DNA of 12,134 nucleotides. Source: Flammeovirgaceae bacterium. GTDB lineage: Bacteria; Bacteroidota; Bacteroidia; Cytophagales; Cyclobacteriaceae. The notes beneath the pieces are model-generated. The model saw only the letters and a list, made by a program, of their open reading frames with translations. It was not told the DNA's origin and did no database searches. Positions within the stretch are counted from its first letter, which is position 1. Each line of letters opens with the position of its first letter. Made by a program: the position numbers and the translations under genes. Positions 1-7,587 of this stretch are shown here, piece by piece. The stretch lies in NCBI GenBank assembly GCA_947457025.1, contig CANGUI010000032.1, positions 1-12,134 of the forward strand, given 5' to 3'.

Positions 1-993
1 CCGACCACCTTTTTCGCCTTCAAGAATGTAGGACTCGGTCCCCACCCTGCCCTCTCGCCCACCTTTCCACTTTTGCTGTTTGCCCTCTTCCAGTTGAAAT
101 TTGCAATCATTACACCTGCGTTGATCACCGGCAGTTTTGCCGAGCGCGTGAAATTCACCTCCTACCTGATTTTCATGTGCCTGTTTGCGTTACTCGTCTA
201 CTGCCCGCTCGCGCACTGGACGTGGCATCCCGACGGTTTTCTGCGGAAATGGGGTGTGCTGGATTTCGCCGGCGGCAGCGTTGTACACATGTCGGCCGGA
301 TTTGCAGCTCTGGCCGGCGCTTACATGCTGGGAAAGCGCGAAAACAAAGATCATCAGCCTGCCAACATTCCGTTCATTTTGCTGGGCACGGGCATGTTGT
401 GGTTCGGGTGGTTTGGGTTTAATGCGGGATCGGCTCTGGCCGCGAACGGTTTGGCCGTACAGGCCTTTGCTACCACCAACATGGCTTCGGCCTCTGCCAT
501 GATCACCTGGGTGATGTTTGATGCATTGGTGGGCCGGAAGATATCCGCAATGGGAGCCTGCATTGGAGCGGTTGTCGGTTTGGTGGCGATCACACCGGCG
601 GCAGGGTTCGTCAACTTAAGCCAGAGTGTGTTCATCGGATTCGCCGCCGCCATTATCAGTAACCTGGCCGCTTATTACAAGCAGCGAACATCGCTGGACG
701 ATACATTGGATGTTTTCCCGTGCCACGGCGTGGGCGGCATAGTAGGAATGGTCTTAACCTCCGTTTTTGCAAAAGATGTTGGCCTGGTCTACGGCGAAAC
801 ACAAACCTTTCTGTATCACTTGCTGGCGCTGGCAATTGTGGGAGCATTCTCCTTTGGCGGATCCTATCTGATTTACAAAATCACCGGGCAAATCACACGG
901 CTTCGTGTTTCACCGGAAGACGAGCGCATGGGCCTTGACCTAAGCCAACATGCAGAAACCACTGAGTCGCAGCCAAAGATGCATGTGGCTTAG
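1..993 (+). CDS. amtB: Ammonium transporter (Amt/AmtB family), 5' end cut by the window
   Basis: This is an inner-membrane channel-type transporter that takes up ammonium. The reading frame is open from the first base to TAG at 991-993, giving 330 residues; the N-terminus and first membrane helices lie upstream of the window. A TTG at 73 is internal and should not be taken as the start. Counting from the first codon, DFAGGSVVHMSAG at 88-100 is the Amt signature and carries the first pore histidine (H96). WFGWFGFNAGS at 134-144 is a conserved Amt segment. DVFPCHGVGG at 237-246 carries the second pore histidine (H242). Several hydrophobic helices are evident, and the polar tail of about 50 residues is the expected cytosolic end. 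No P-II (glnK) gene follows; whether one precedes it cannot be seen. The family call is secure; the exact paralogue is not. Confidence 0.95.
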   Translation, partial: PTTFFAFKNVGLGPHPALSPTFPLLLFALFQLKFAIITPALITGSFAERVKFTSYLIFMCLFALLVYCPLAHWTWHPDGFLRKWGVLDFAGGSVVHMSAGFAALAGAYMLGKRENKDHQPANIPFILLGTGMLWFGWFGFNAGSALAANGLAVQAFATTNMASASAMITWVMFDALVGRKISAMGACIGAVVGLVAITPAAGFVNLSQSVFIGFAAAIISNLAAYYKQRTSLDDTLDVFPCHGVGGIVGMVLTSVFAKDVGLVYGETQTFLYHLLALAIVGAFSFGGSYLIYKITGQITRLRVSPEDERMGLDLSQHAETTESQPKMHVA

Positions 994-1235
994 GTAGCAG
1001 ATAGTTGTTCGTTGGTAGGTTTTGGTCAGGGTTGGTTGTTCGAGGGGCCACGCGCTGTCTTTGGTCGCTCGTTTCTGGTCGCTGGTCTGCGTGAATTGTG
1101 AATCGTGTAATCTTGAGCGTGAAGCATGCAGCCTGAAGCCTAAGTCGTGCAACGCGTAGTACTCCCCAACTTTCTCGAAGCTCGGAGCTAGCCCCTCGCC
1201 ACTTTTCCTTACTTTCGTTTCAAAAAAAATCTCCC
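994..1235. other. Gene-free spacer rich in diverged repeat words
   Basis: No credible gene is present in these 242 bases. The stretch is built from short recurring words: an 18-nt word at 1030-1047 that recurs with one mismatch at 2672-2689, TGGTCGCT twice at 1062-1069 and 1076-1083, and TGAAGC at 1120-1125 and 1134-1139. A 70-codon minus-strand frame crosses it but shows only low-complexity composition and overlaps the transporter end. The last 20 bases before the next gene are A-rich. TActTTcG at 1210-1217 resembles the Bacteroidota -7 box TAnnTTTG with one mismatch, but no TTG is found at the proper distance upstream, so I do not call a promoter. No stem followed by a T-run was found that would serve as a terminator. 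Confidence 0.6.
1030..1047 (+). repeat. Intergenic repeat word, copy 1
   Basis: GGTTGGTTGTTCGAGGGG starts 37 nt after the transporter stop codon. It matches 2672-2689 at 17 of 18 positions. TTGAGC (1113-1118) and TGAAGC (1120-1125 and 1134-1139) follow it; the same two words follow copy 2 in the same order, so the relationship extends beyond this core. A diverged intergenic repeat family is the simplest reading. Confidence 0.55.
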
Positions 1236-2663
1236 ATGAAAAAAGTATTACCCGCGCTGCTTGCGCTTGCTGTCTCGTTTGCTGTTGCCCAAAAAACGAA
1301 ACCAGAAGTTCTTCAGGCCATCGATAAAAAAGCAGATTTCTATGCTTCCATCGCCCATCAAATCTGGGGCTTTGCCGAAGTAGGTTTTCAGGAAGAAAAA
1401 AGCAGCGCTTTACTCCAGCAAACCTTACGGGATGCCGGATTCACCCTTCAGGCCGGTGTTGCCGACATGCCCACGGCATTTGTAGCCAGTTATGGAAATG
1501 GCAAACCGGTGATTGGCATCCTGGGTGAGTTCGATGCGCTGCCGGGTGTCTCACAGGAAGCGGTTCCGGAGTACAAACCCATTCCTCAGCAAAAAGCCGG
1601 GCATGCCTGCGGCCATCATCTTTTTGGCGCAGCCTCCGCGGCGGCGGCCATCGCCCTGAAAGACTGGCTTGTGGCCACCAAGCGTGCGGGCACGATCCGG
1701 TTTTATGGTACGCCGGCGGAAGAAGGTGGTTCCGGAAAGGTGTACATGGTGCGGGGAGGTTTATTCAACGACGTAGATGCCGTCATTCACTGGCATCCGG
1801 GAGCAGAGAACGATGCGAGTGCGGCATCTTCGCTGGCAAACAAGACCGGCAAATTTCGTTTTTATGGAGTTTCATCGCATGCCGCCATGGCCCCGGAGCG
1901 CGGACGTTCTGCTCTGGATGGAGTGGAGGCTATGAACGACATGGTAAACATGCTGCGCGAGCATGTTACAGAAGAAAGCCGGATTCATTACGTCATCACC
2001 CGCGGCGGGGAAGCGCCTAACGTGGTGCCCGCTTTCGCGGAAGCGTATTATTATGTGCGTCACCCCAAGGCTGAAGAAGTGAAAAACATGTGGGAGCGCA
2101 TCACGCGCGCTGCCCAGGGTGCAGCCCTCGGCACCGACACACGGGTTGAGATTGAGGTAACCGGCGGAGTCTACAATTTGCTCCCCAATGAAGCACTGGG
2201 TAAAGTGATGGATACAAACTTGCGCCAGGTAGGCGGCTACACGCTGTCCGACGCCGAAAAAAATTTCGGAGTAGCCATCCAGAAGACCTTTACAAGTAAA
2301 ATCCCTCCATTAGAAAGTACCGCGCGCATTGAGCCATTTCAAGTAACGGAGGCGGCGATGCCGGGTTCCACCGATGTGGGTGACGTGAGCTGGGTGGTAC
2401 CCACGGTTGGGCTGGGCACCGCAACCTGGGTGCCGGGCACTGCGGCGCACAGCTGGCAAGCGGTGGCCGCTGGCGGGATGAGCATTGGCCACAAAGGCAT
2501 GGTGCTGGCCGCAAAAACCATGGCACTAACCGCTATTGATTTGTTTTCCAATCCGGCGACAATTGAAGAAGCCTGGAAAGAATTGAAGCGAAGACGCGGC
2601 GATAATTTTCAGTACACGGCGCTAATCGGCGATCGGAAACCGGCATTGGATTACAGGAAGTAG
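1236..2663 (+). CDS. Exported M20D-family metallo-amidohydrolase (AbgB-like)
   Basis: This is a zinc-dependent amidase/peptidase of the M20D group, related to AbgB (p-aminobenzoyl-glutamate hydrolase subunit) and to aminoacyl/indole-conjugate hydrolases. The 475 residues match the AbgB length. Visible motifs are EFDALPG at 98-104, the metal-binding GHACGHH at 122-128 (C125, H127), the catalytic/metal pair EE at 162-163, HWHPG at 185-189, and the C-terminal ligand region GTAAHSW at 401-407 (H405). SSHAA at 213-217 marks the dimerisation (lid) domain. Residues 1-18 form a signal peptide with an AVA cleavage site before Q19, so the enzyme is probably periplasmic, whereas E. coli AbgB is cytosolic. 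The ATG at 1236 directly precedes the signal peptide and follows an A-rich stretch. It stands alone between an ammonium transporter and a convergent helicase. The physiological substrate cannot be read from sequence. Confidence 0.92.
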   Translation: MKKVLPALLALAVSFAVAQKTKPEVLQAIDKKADFYASIAHQIWGFAEVGFQEEKSSALLQQTLRDAGFTLQAGVADMPTAFVASYGNGKPVIGILGEFDALPGVSQEAVPEYKPIPQQKAGHACGHHLFGAASAAAAIALKDWLVATKRAGTIRFYGTPAEEGGSGKVYMVRGGLFNDVDAVIHWHPGAENDASAASSLANKTGKFRFYGVSSHAAMAPERGRSALDGVEAMNDMVNMLREHVTEESRIHYVITRGGEAPNVVPAFAEAYYYVRHPKAEEVKNMWERITRAAQGAALGTDTRVEIEVTGGVYNLLPNEALGKVMDTNLRQVGGYTLSDAEKNFGVAIQKTFTSKIPPLESTARIEPFQVTEAAMPGSTDVGDVSWVVPTVGLGTATWVPGTAAHSWQAVAAGGMSIGHKGMVLAAKTMALTAIDLFSNPATIEEAWKELKRRRGDNFQYTALIGDRKPALDYRK

Positions 2664-2785
2664 TAGCCGATGGTTGGTTGTTCGTGGGGATGTAGGCGGG
2701 CCGCTGCCTGCTCGCAGCACGTCGCATTGAGCACACCGCGTGTAGACTGAAGCGTACGGCGGACAGCCCCTCACTTAGCCACCAC
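2664..2785. other. Convergent spacer with second repeat copy
   Basis: The 122-base gap separates two convergent genes and contains no gene. It carries repeat copy 2 (2672-2689) and the words TTGAGC (2727-2732) and TGAAGC (2748-2753) in the same order as the spacer at 994-1235. A small inverted repeat, GCTGC at 2703-2707 and GCAGC at 2714-2718 around a 6-nt loop, could fold but has no T-run, so it is a poor terminator candidate. Confidence 0.5.
2672..2689 (+). repeat. Intergenic repeat word, copy 2
   Basis: GGTTGGTTGTTCGTGGGG begins 9 nt after the stop codon of the amidohydrolase gene. It differs from 1030-1047 at one position. Both copies lie just downstream of a plus-strand stop codon and in the same orientation. 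Confidence 0.55.
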
Positions 2786-5700
2786 CTACCCCAACACGGC
2801 TTCCACCTTCTTCCGCTCGAAACAAAACTGGCGACTGTAAACCGCAATCCGCTTCCATTCTTTTTCCTGCAAAAGCAGCGGAACATACGCATGCCATGAC
2901 TTTGCCGATGGATGTTGGTGATAGGGTTGATCGTCCGTGAGTACGAGTGCTGGCTCCCCTTCCACATTGGTTTTCAGAAGAGCGCCAAATGGGAAGGAAG
3001 AAGTTTGAAGAATCGCAATTTGCTGTAAACGGGCCGACAGACGTTCCTGCTGGTCTGTCACCCCGGCAGCGGGTGTCAGGGCACCGCTCACCGCAAACTC
3101 CAGATAGGCCTTTAACAACTTCGGACCAAGGTTACGCGTGCCCTCTACCTGTAGCTGGTTAGCCATGATGCTCGTTACAACCCAGATTGCTTCACGGGCA
3201 CGCGTTACCGCCACATTCAATCGGTTCTCACCGCCCTGTACATTTAAACTTCCAAACTGAGCCGTCATATGACCTTTTTCATCGGGAGCATAGCCAATCG
3301 AAAAGATCACGATGTCGCGCTCGTCACCCTGCACATTTTCGATGTTCTTAACGATCAGAGCAGCAGGGAGGCGGGCCGGTTCTTGTTGTTGCAAAAGCTC
3401 TTCAATGAGATCTTGTTGGGGCGCGTTGAACGTAATCACACCCACCGTTTTGTTCGGATGTTCAATAGCTACCTCCAGCACAAGGTCTACCACTGCCTGT
3501 GCTTCTATCGGGTTGGTGTTTTGCTGCCAGATGCCTGCTACTTTCCTGACCTGTATGGCATGGCCACCCGGGAGCCGCGCGGCAGGCAACATCATCAACT
3601 GGTTCTTATAAAAATGAAGATTTGAAAACGCAATGAGCAGCGGTGACTGACTTCGGTAATGGCCCTGCAGTACGGTATGGGGAAAATGGCGCAGCGCGAG
3701 ATCAAGAAATGACTCCACTTCGTGATCTTCGTCATCGCCTTCCTCTTCACTCCAGCGGATGGCATAGCCTTGGTGCGGACGTAACTGTTGCTCATCGCCT
3801 GCCACCACAACCTGGCGGCCGCGATACATGGCCGGCAATGCTTGTTCGGGAAAACACTGTGAGGCTTCGTCAAAAATGACAAGATCAAACAAAGGAACAA
3901 GGGGGAACAAGGCCGAAGTCGCCTCCGGCGATGCCAGCCATACGGGGATCAGCCGGAAGAGTTCATCTTCGAATTCGGCGATGGTTTTACGCAGGGGCCA
4001 GATTTTCCGACGCTTGGTAACCTGATGGTAAAGGTCGCGAAAGGTAACCCGGTTATTAAGTCGGTTCATGACCCAATCCTCGAGAATACGATCCCGGGCC
4101 CTCAGCACCACCAGGTCGGCAGTGAGCAAACGCTGCCGCTCGATCAACTCCTGCAATTCCTCCTCCCAGGCCGTGAGTTGCCCGGTTGAAGGTGCGCGCA
4201 GCAGCGGACGTTGCAATTCAATCTGTTTCAGCCAGGCCAGGGCCCAGCCATTATTCAACGCCGCGACTTTATCAGTCCACGATCCTTGCAGCTCAACCCA
4301 TCGGGTGATCAGCTCACGCTCTTCGGGTTGCCAGGCCTCCTGAAGGCGGTCCAACTCGGCCAGTTCCTCCCCGTCGTCCTCAAGTTTCGCCAGCAAAGAA
4401 GCGGCATAGCCACCGCTGCCTACCAGCTGATTGATCTGATAGTCGGACAACAGTACGCTTACTTGCCCGTACAAGTCATGCTGTCGCCCCAGTTGATGGA
4501 ATACCCAAAGCACTCGGTCGGCAAAAACAGCGGGCTCCAGCCGATGCGGATGAATGAAGTTACGCAACCCGCGGGTTTCCGCCCATGCGTGATAGGCGCG
4601 GGCAGCCGCCAGTTGGTGCGCGAACCATTGCCGCCAGCTGGCCTGCTTGTAGTCGGACGGTAAGCCAAGCAGCCACGACCGTTGCCTGAGCTTCGTTTGG
4701 TGGTGTTCGAAATTCAGGCGGTTGTCTACGCGCTGCTCCAGGCGAAGCAGCCCTCCCTTATTGCCGGGCAAACCGTTCGCGATAAGCGTGCGTTTCAGCA
4801 GGACGCGATGGGCGCCGAAAAGCTCCCACCACATCAGCCGGAAGATGTTGGTGCGCGCGCGGTTGGCACGCTCCAGCGCGAGTTGCAACTGACCCAGTTG
4901 TGGACTTGGTGTCGTCTCCTCAAGGCCTTCGCCTTCGAAGCATTCCATCAGCACCCGCTCTTCGTTGGAAAGCCACAATAAACTGATCTCATCGTGCGCT
5001 TCTACAGACATTGCCTGAAAGTATGTGTACATGGGCGGCTGCCACGCCAGGTTGCCCAGTTGCTTCAGCTGATCGCGAAACGGTTGCCACGCAAATGCCT
5101 CAGCCCACGTGAGCGCCTGGCCCAAGGCGGCTGCACTCTTCCCTGGTAACTCAGCGGCATAACTGGCGGTGGCCTCGATAACCTTGCGGTATTCCGGCAG
5201 GCGGGTAGCCGCATAGTGACGCAGCGACGTACGATGGAACCACGGATGCTGGGGTGTTTCCAGTTTTAGAGTCAACAACTCCCAGCGCCTGAGGTTATTC
5301 AGAAAATTTGGAATTACCTCACGGGGGAAATGCTGCACGAGCGTGTCCAGTGGCAGCGCCGGTTGCGCAGGGTCAGCCTGCAGATACAATTCTTTTGCAG
5401 AAAGTCCGCACGCCTGAATCCGGTAGAGTTCTTCGCGGAACTCCTCCAGTTGTTCTTTGATGGTATCGAGCCTGCGACCGATCTGAACGAATTCGCGCTC
5501 CAACTGGATCGAATCAATGCTGTTGCTGTACTGCTTGTATTCGTCTACCCGGTCGATCTGCCTGGCAATCTGGTAGTAAATTGCGGCACGATCGTGCTGG
5601 TAGTCGTGCACCAGGGCGACAAAATCATGCACTTTTTCCTCGTGCAGACGCTGGTGTACAACCTCGAGGGCTACCCGCTTCTGACTTACCACGAGCACCC

Positions 5701-6700
5701 GCTTGCGGTTTGCTACTGCATCACAAACCAGGTTGGAAATAAGTTGAGATTTCCCCGTTCCGGGCGGTCCTTTCACCACCATTGACTGTCCCGCTTTGAT
5801 TTTCAGCAGCGCATTTTCCTGCCATCCGTCCAGCCGGAAGGGGGCGTAGGTATCTTCTTCACGGGGCACTCCGGGTTTGATCTGTGTGCTGAAATGTTGG
5901 TGAAAGAAATCCGTGAGCGAGGTCCCGGGCTGGCGCTGGAGCAGTTGTTCATAGTCAGGTGCCAGTGTGGATGACCCCGGCGGAAAAATACCCAGCACCG
6001 CCTCGGCGTGTAACTGCAGCCGGCCGGTCTGGTGAGCCGCATCAAATTGCAGCTTGGTATACCTGGTAAACGGCTTGAGTTGCTGCAAGAAGGTATCGGC
6101 ATTGAAATCAAGCTCCAGCTTTGTTTCCGAAATCAGGTGGTAAAGCCTATTGATGAACGTGAGGGCGTCATCGGCTGTTTCTTCATACTCCCATTCCAAC
6201 AGCGCCGTATTTGCCGGCAGCTGGTTATGCCACGCATACGCAAGCAAAAAAGTGGGATTAACTTGCACGGGTTGATCGGGAACGGGTGTCAGCCACCACG
6301 TCTCATCGCGGAGTTCAAGCTCAGCCGGAAAAAAAAGTAAGGGTGCCCGCACGCCGGTGTCGTTGCGGAAGCGGCCGGTGACAAAGGGCCATGCGAGATA
6401 GAGGTCGTGGGTACCCTTCTCTTCGGTGATGTACCGCACATGGCGCAGCAACCGGCTGAGCTTTGCACTCATCCGATTAGTGGCCTCATCACGGCTGTCT
6501 ACGTACGCACAAAGGCGGACAGCCTTACGTCGGATCAACGACTCAACAATGGTAAATGCACCGTGCCGCAGCAGAAAGCTGCACTCGGTGAGATCCAACA
6601 TCTGACCGTTGATCAGTCGCGGCAGGAAAAGATTCCGGTTTGCAGCCGAGAGGTTCTGCAACCGCTGTTGAAAAACCGAAAATACGCTTCGCTCCGTCAT
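2786..6700 (-). CDS. Large superfamily 1 helicase (AAA_11/AAA_12, Dna2/Upf1-like) with degenerate nuclease-like C-terminus
   Basis: This 1304-residue protein is an ATP-dependent superfamily 1 helicase. I start it at the ATG at 6700; a TTG five codons upstream (6715) would overlap the end of the preceding gene. The ATG lies 4 nt after that gene's stop, preceded by AAGGTG, so translational coupling is likely. Visible motifs are Walker A GPPGTGKS at 311-318, Walker B FDLVIFDEASQ at 938-948, motif III GDEQQLRP at 968-975, GHYRSQ at 1013-1018, VQGDERD at 1123-1129, and VTRARE at 1165-1170 with arginine-finger-type residues. About 625 residues separate Walker A from Walker B, much more than in Upf1-type enzymes; residues about 395-430 of this insert look coiled-coil. 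The N-terminal NLSAANRNLF (17-26) resembles the start of DUF4011 helicases. The tail (about 1235-1304) has TDDQPYHQHPSA and a later VYSRQF that recall the Vsr/MTES_1575 nuclease fold, but the usual acidic active-site pattern is not preserved. Its biological role is unknown; DNA repair, RNA processing or defence are all possible. Confidence 0.9.
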   Translation of the reverse strand: MTERSVFSVFQQRLQNLSAANRNLFLPRLINGQMLDLTECSFLLRHGAFTIVESLIRRKAVRLCAYVDSRDEATNRMSAKLSRLLRHVRYITEEKGTHDLYLAWPFVTGRFRNDTGVRAPLLFFPAELELRDETWWLTPVPDQPVQVNPTFLLAYAWHNQLPANTALLEWEYEETADDALTFINRLYHLISETKLELDFNADTFLQQLKPFTRYTKLQFDAAHQTGRLQLHAEAVLGIFPPGSSTLAPDYEQLLQRQPGTSLTDFFHQHFSTQIKPGVPREEDTYAPFRLDGWQENALLKIKAGQSMVVKGPPGTGKSQLISNLVCDAVANRKRVLVVSQKRVALEVVHQRLHEEKVHDFVALVHDYQHDRAAIYYQIARQIDRVDEYKQYSNSIDSIQLEREFVQIGRRLDTIKEQLEEFREELYRIQACGLSAKELYLQADPAQPALPLDTLVQHFPREVIPNFLNNLRRWELLTLKLETPQHPWFHRTSLRHYAATRLPEYRKVIEATASYAAELPGKSAAALGQALTWAEAFAWQPFRDQLKQLGNLAWQPPMYTYFQAMSVEAHDEISLLWLSNEERVLMECFEGEGLEETTPSPQLGQLQLALERANRARTNIFRLMWWELFGAHRVLLKRTLIANGLPGNKGGLLRLEQRVDNRLNFEHHQTKLRQRSWLLGLPSDYKQASWRQWFAHQLAAARAYHAWAETRGLRNFIHPHRLEPAVFADRVLWVFHQLGRQHDLYGQVSVLLSDYQINQLVGSGGYAASLLAKLEDDGEELAELDRLQEAWQPEERELITRWVELQGSWTDKVAALNNGWALAWLKQIELQRPLLRAPSTGQLTAWEEELQELIERQRLLTADLVVLRARDRILEDWVMNRLNNRVTFRDLYHQVTKRRKIWPLRKTIAEFEDELFRLIPVWLASPEATSALFPLVPLFDLVIFDEASQCFPEQALPAMYRGRQVVVAGDEQQLRPHQGYAIRWSEEEGDDEDHEVESFLDLALRHFPHTVLQGHYRSQSPLLIAFSNLHFYKNQLMMLPAARLPGGHAIQVRKVAGIWQQNTNPIEAQAVVDLVLEVAIEHPNKTVGVITFNAPQQDLIEELLQQQEPARLPAALIVKNIENVQGDERDIVIFSIGYAPDEKGHMTAQFGSLNVQGGENRLNVAVTRAREAIWVVTSIMANQLQVEGTRNLGPKLLKAYLEFAVSGALTPAAGVTDQQERLSARLQQIAILQTSSFPFGALLKTNVEGEPALVLTDDQPYHQHPSAKSWHAYVPLLLQEKEWKRIAVYSRQFCFERKKVEAVLG

Positions 6701-6704
6701 CACC

Positions 6705-7580
6705 TTACAACTCAAGGTAGGGAATAATCCGCTGCCAGTCTGCGGCAGAAATCAAATGAATCTTTTTCAGGTCGTCCAGCGATTGAAAGGCTCCATGCTG
6801 AAAGCGGTACGCCACAATGGCCTTTGCCTGCGGGCGGGAGATGTAAGGATGCCGGGCCAGCGTGTTTTCATCGGCCTGGTTAACGGAAATACGCGCCGGC
6901 TCGAAATCCGGTCCGACGCGAAACCTGCGTTGAAGTTCGCGCACTGCAGCCGTATCGATTTTGTACACTTCTGCCAGTTGTTCCATCGAGTAAAAGCCGC
7001 CTAACGCCCGGCGAAATTTCAGAATGCGTCCAGCGTAGACCGGCCCGATTCCGCGTACGGCCAGCAACCCGATGCTATCTGCCTGGTTGATATCTGCGAT
7101 GGCCGGAGGCAGGGACTGCCGCACTTCCATGCGCTTCTTTACTGGCCTGGGCAAACTATCGGGGAGCAGCATCCATTTTTTATGGCGCGCAAACCAGGCC
7201 GTGTCCATGTTGTAGATTTTCAGGACATCCGATTTCACGCGAAAGATGCCGCCCCCGGTTCGGTAGTTCACCACCCGATCGGCCAGATTTTTCTGTAACC
7301 CGATCGAAATCAAAAATGCCGCAGTCACGTTGTTTGGATTGAAGGGTATGGGTTGTCTCGAAACGGCAACCGTACTGTCGGCAGGCCATTGACGCAGCAG
7401 GCTGTCGAGCAGTTGTCGGTCTGAGGTGAAATCATGTGGCCGGCTAAACCACCACTGCCGGAACAGGTACTCCGAAAACAAAATGCCCAGCATGAGCGGT
7501 ATCAGGATCAGAAACGCGTTACTTTCGCCGCGCGACACCTGGAAAAATGACTGGATCGATCTTCGAAGCCGGTCGGGCAT
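6705..7580 (-). CDS. Membrane-anchored ComEA-like helix-hairpin-helix protein
   Basis: The 291 residues begin with a basic cytosolic stretch and one membrane helix (about 22-40). Three helix-hairpin-helix units follow at about 80-125, 162-208 and 231-288. The second is the clearest ComEA-type unit: it opens with DINQAD and contains GIGPVYAGRILKFR; the third opens with SVNQAD. HhH units bind the DNA backbone without sequence specificity, and ComEA anchors incoming DNA during natural transformation. Many Bacteroidota genomes carry longer ComEA-like proteins of this kind whose role in DNA uptake is not demonstrated. With its single N-terminal helix the HhH part should face the periplasm if topology follows ComEA, but the basic N-terminus is the only topological evidence. 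The ATG at 7580 lies 7 nt after the lycopene cyclase stop, and the helicase ATG follows 4 nt after this stop. No comEC or other competence gene is in the window. Confidence 0.85.
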   Translation of the reverse strand: MPDRLRRSIQSFFQVSRGESNAFLILIPLMLGILFSEYLFRQWWFSRPHDFTSDRQLLDSLLRQWPADSTVAVSRQPIPFNPNNVTAAFLISIGLQKNLADRVVNYRTGGGIFRVKSDVLKIYNMDTAWFARHKKWMLLPDSLPRPVKKRMEVRQSLPPAIADINQADSIGLLAVRGIGPVYAGRILKFRRALGGFYSMEQLAEVYKIDTAAVRELQRRFRVGPDFEPARISVNQADENTLARHPYISRPQAKAIVAYRFQHGAFQSLDDLKKIHLISAADWQRIIPYLEL

Positions 7581-7587
7581 GATGAGG

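Noticed and set aside
940..1152. 70-codon minus-strand frame over the spacer
   Set aside because: It overlaps the transporter end and its composition (repeated HASR/HDS-like words) reflects the repeat words of the spacer.
1210..1217. TActTTcG as a promoter for the amidohydrolase gene
   Set aside because: One mismatch to the -7 box and no TTG at the correct upstream distance.
2703..2718. Short inverted repeat as a terminator
   Set aside because: Only a 5-bp stem and no T-run; too weak to call.
4211..4663. 150-codon plus-strand open frame inside the helicase gene
   Set aside because: It is antisense to a well-supported helicase and has no recognisable motif; GC-rich coding sequence commonly leaves such open frames.
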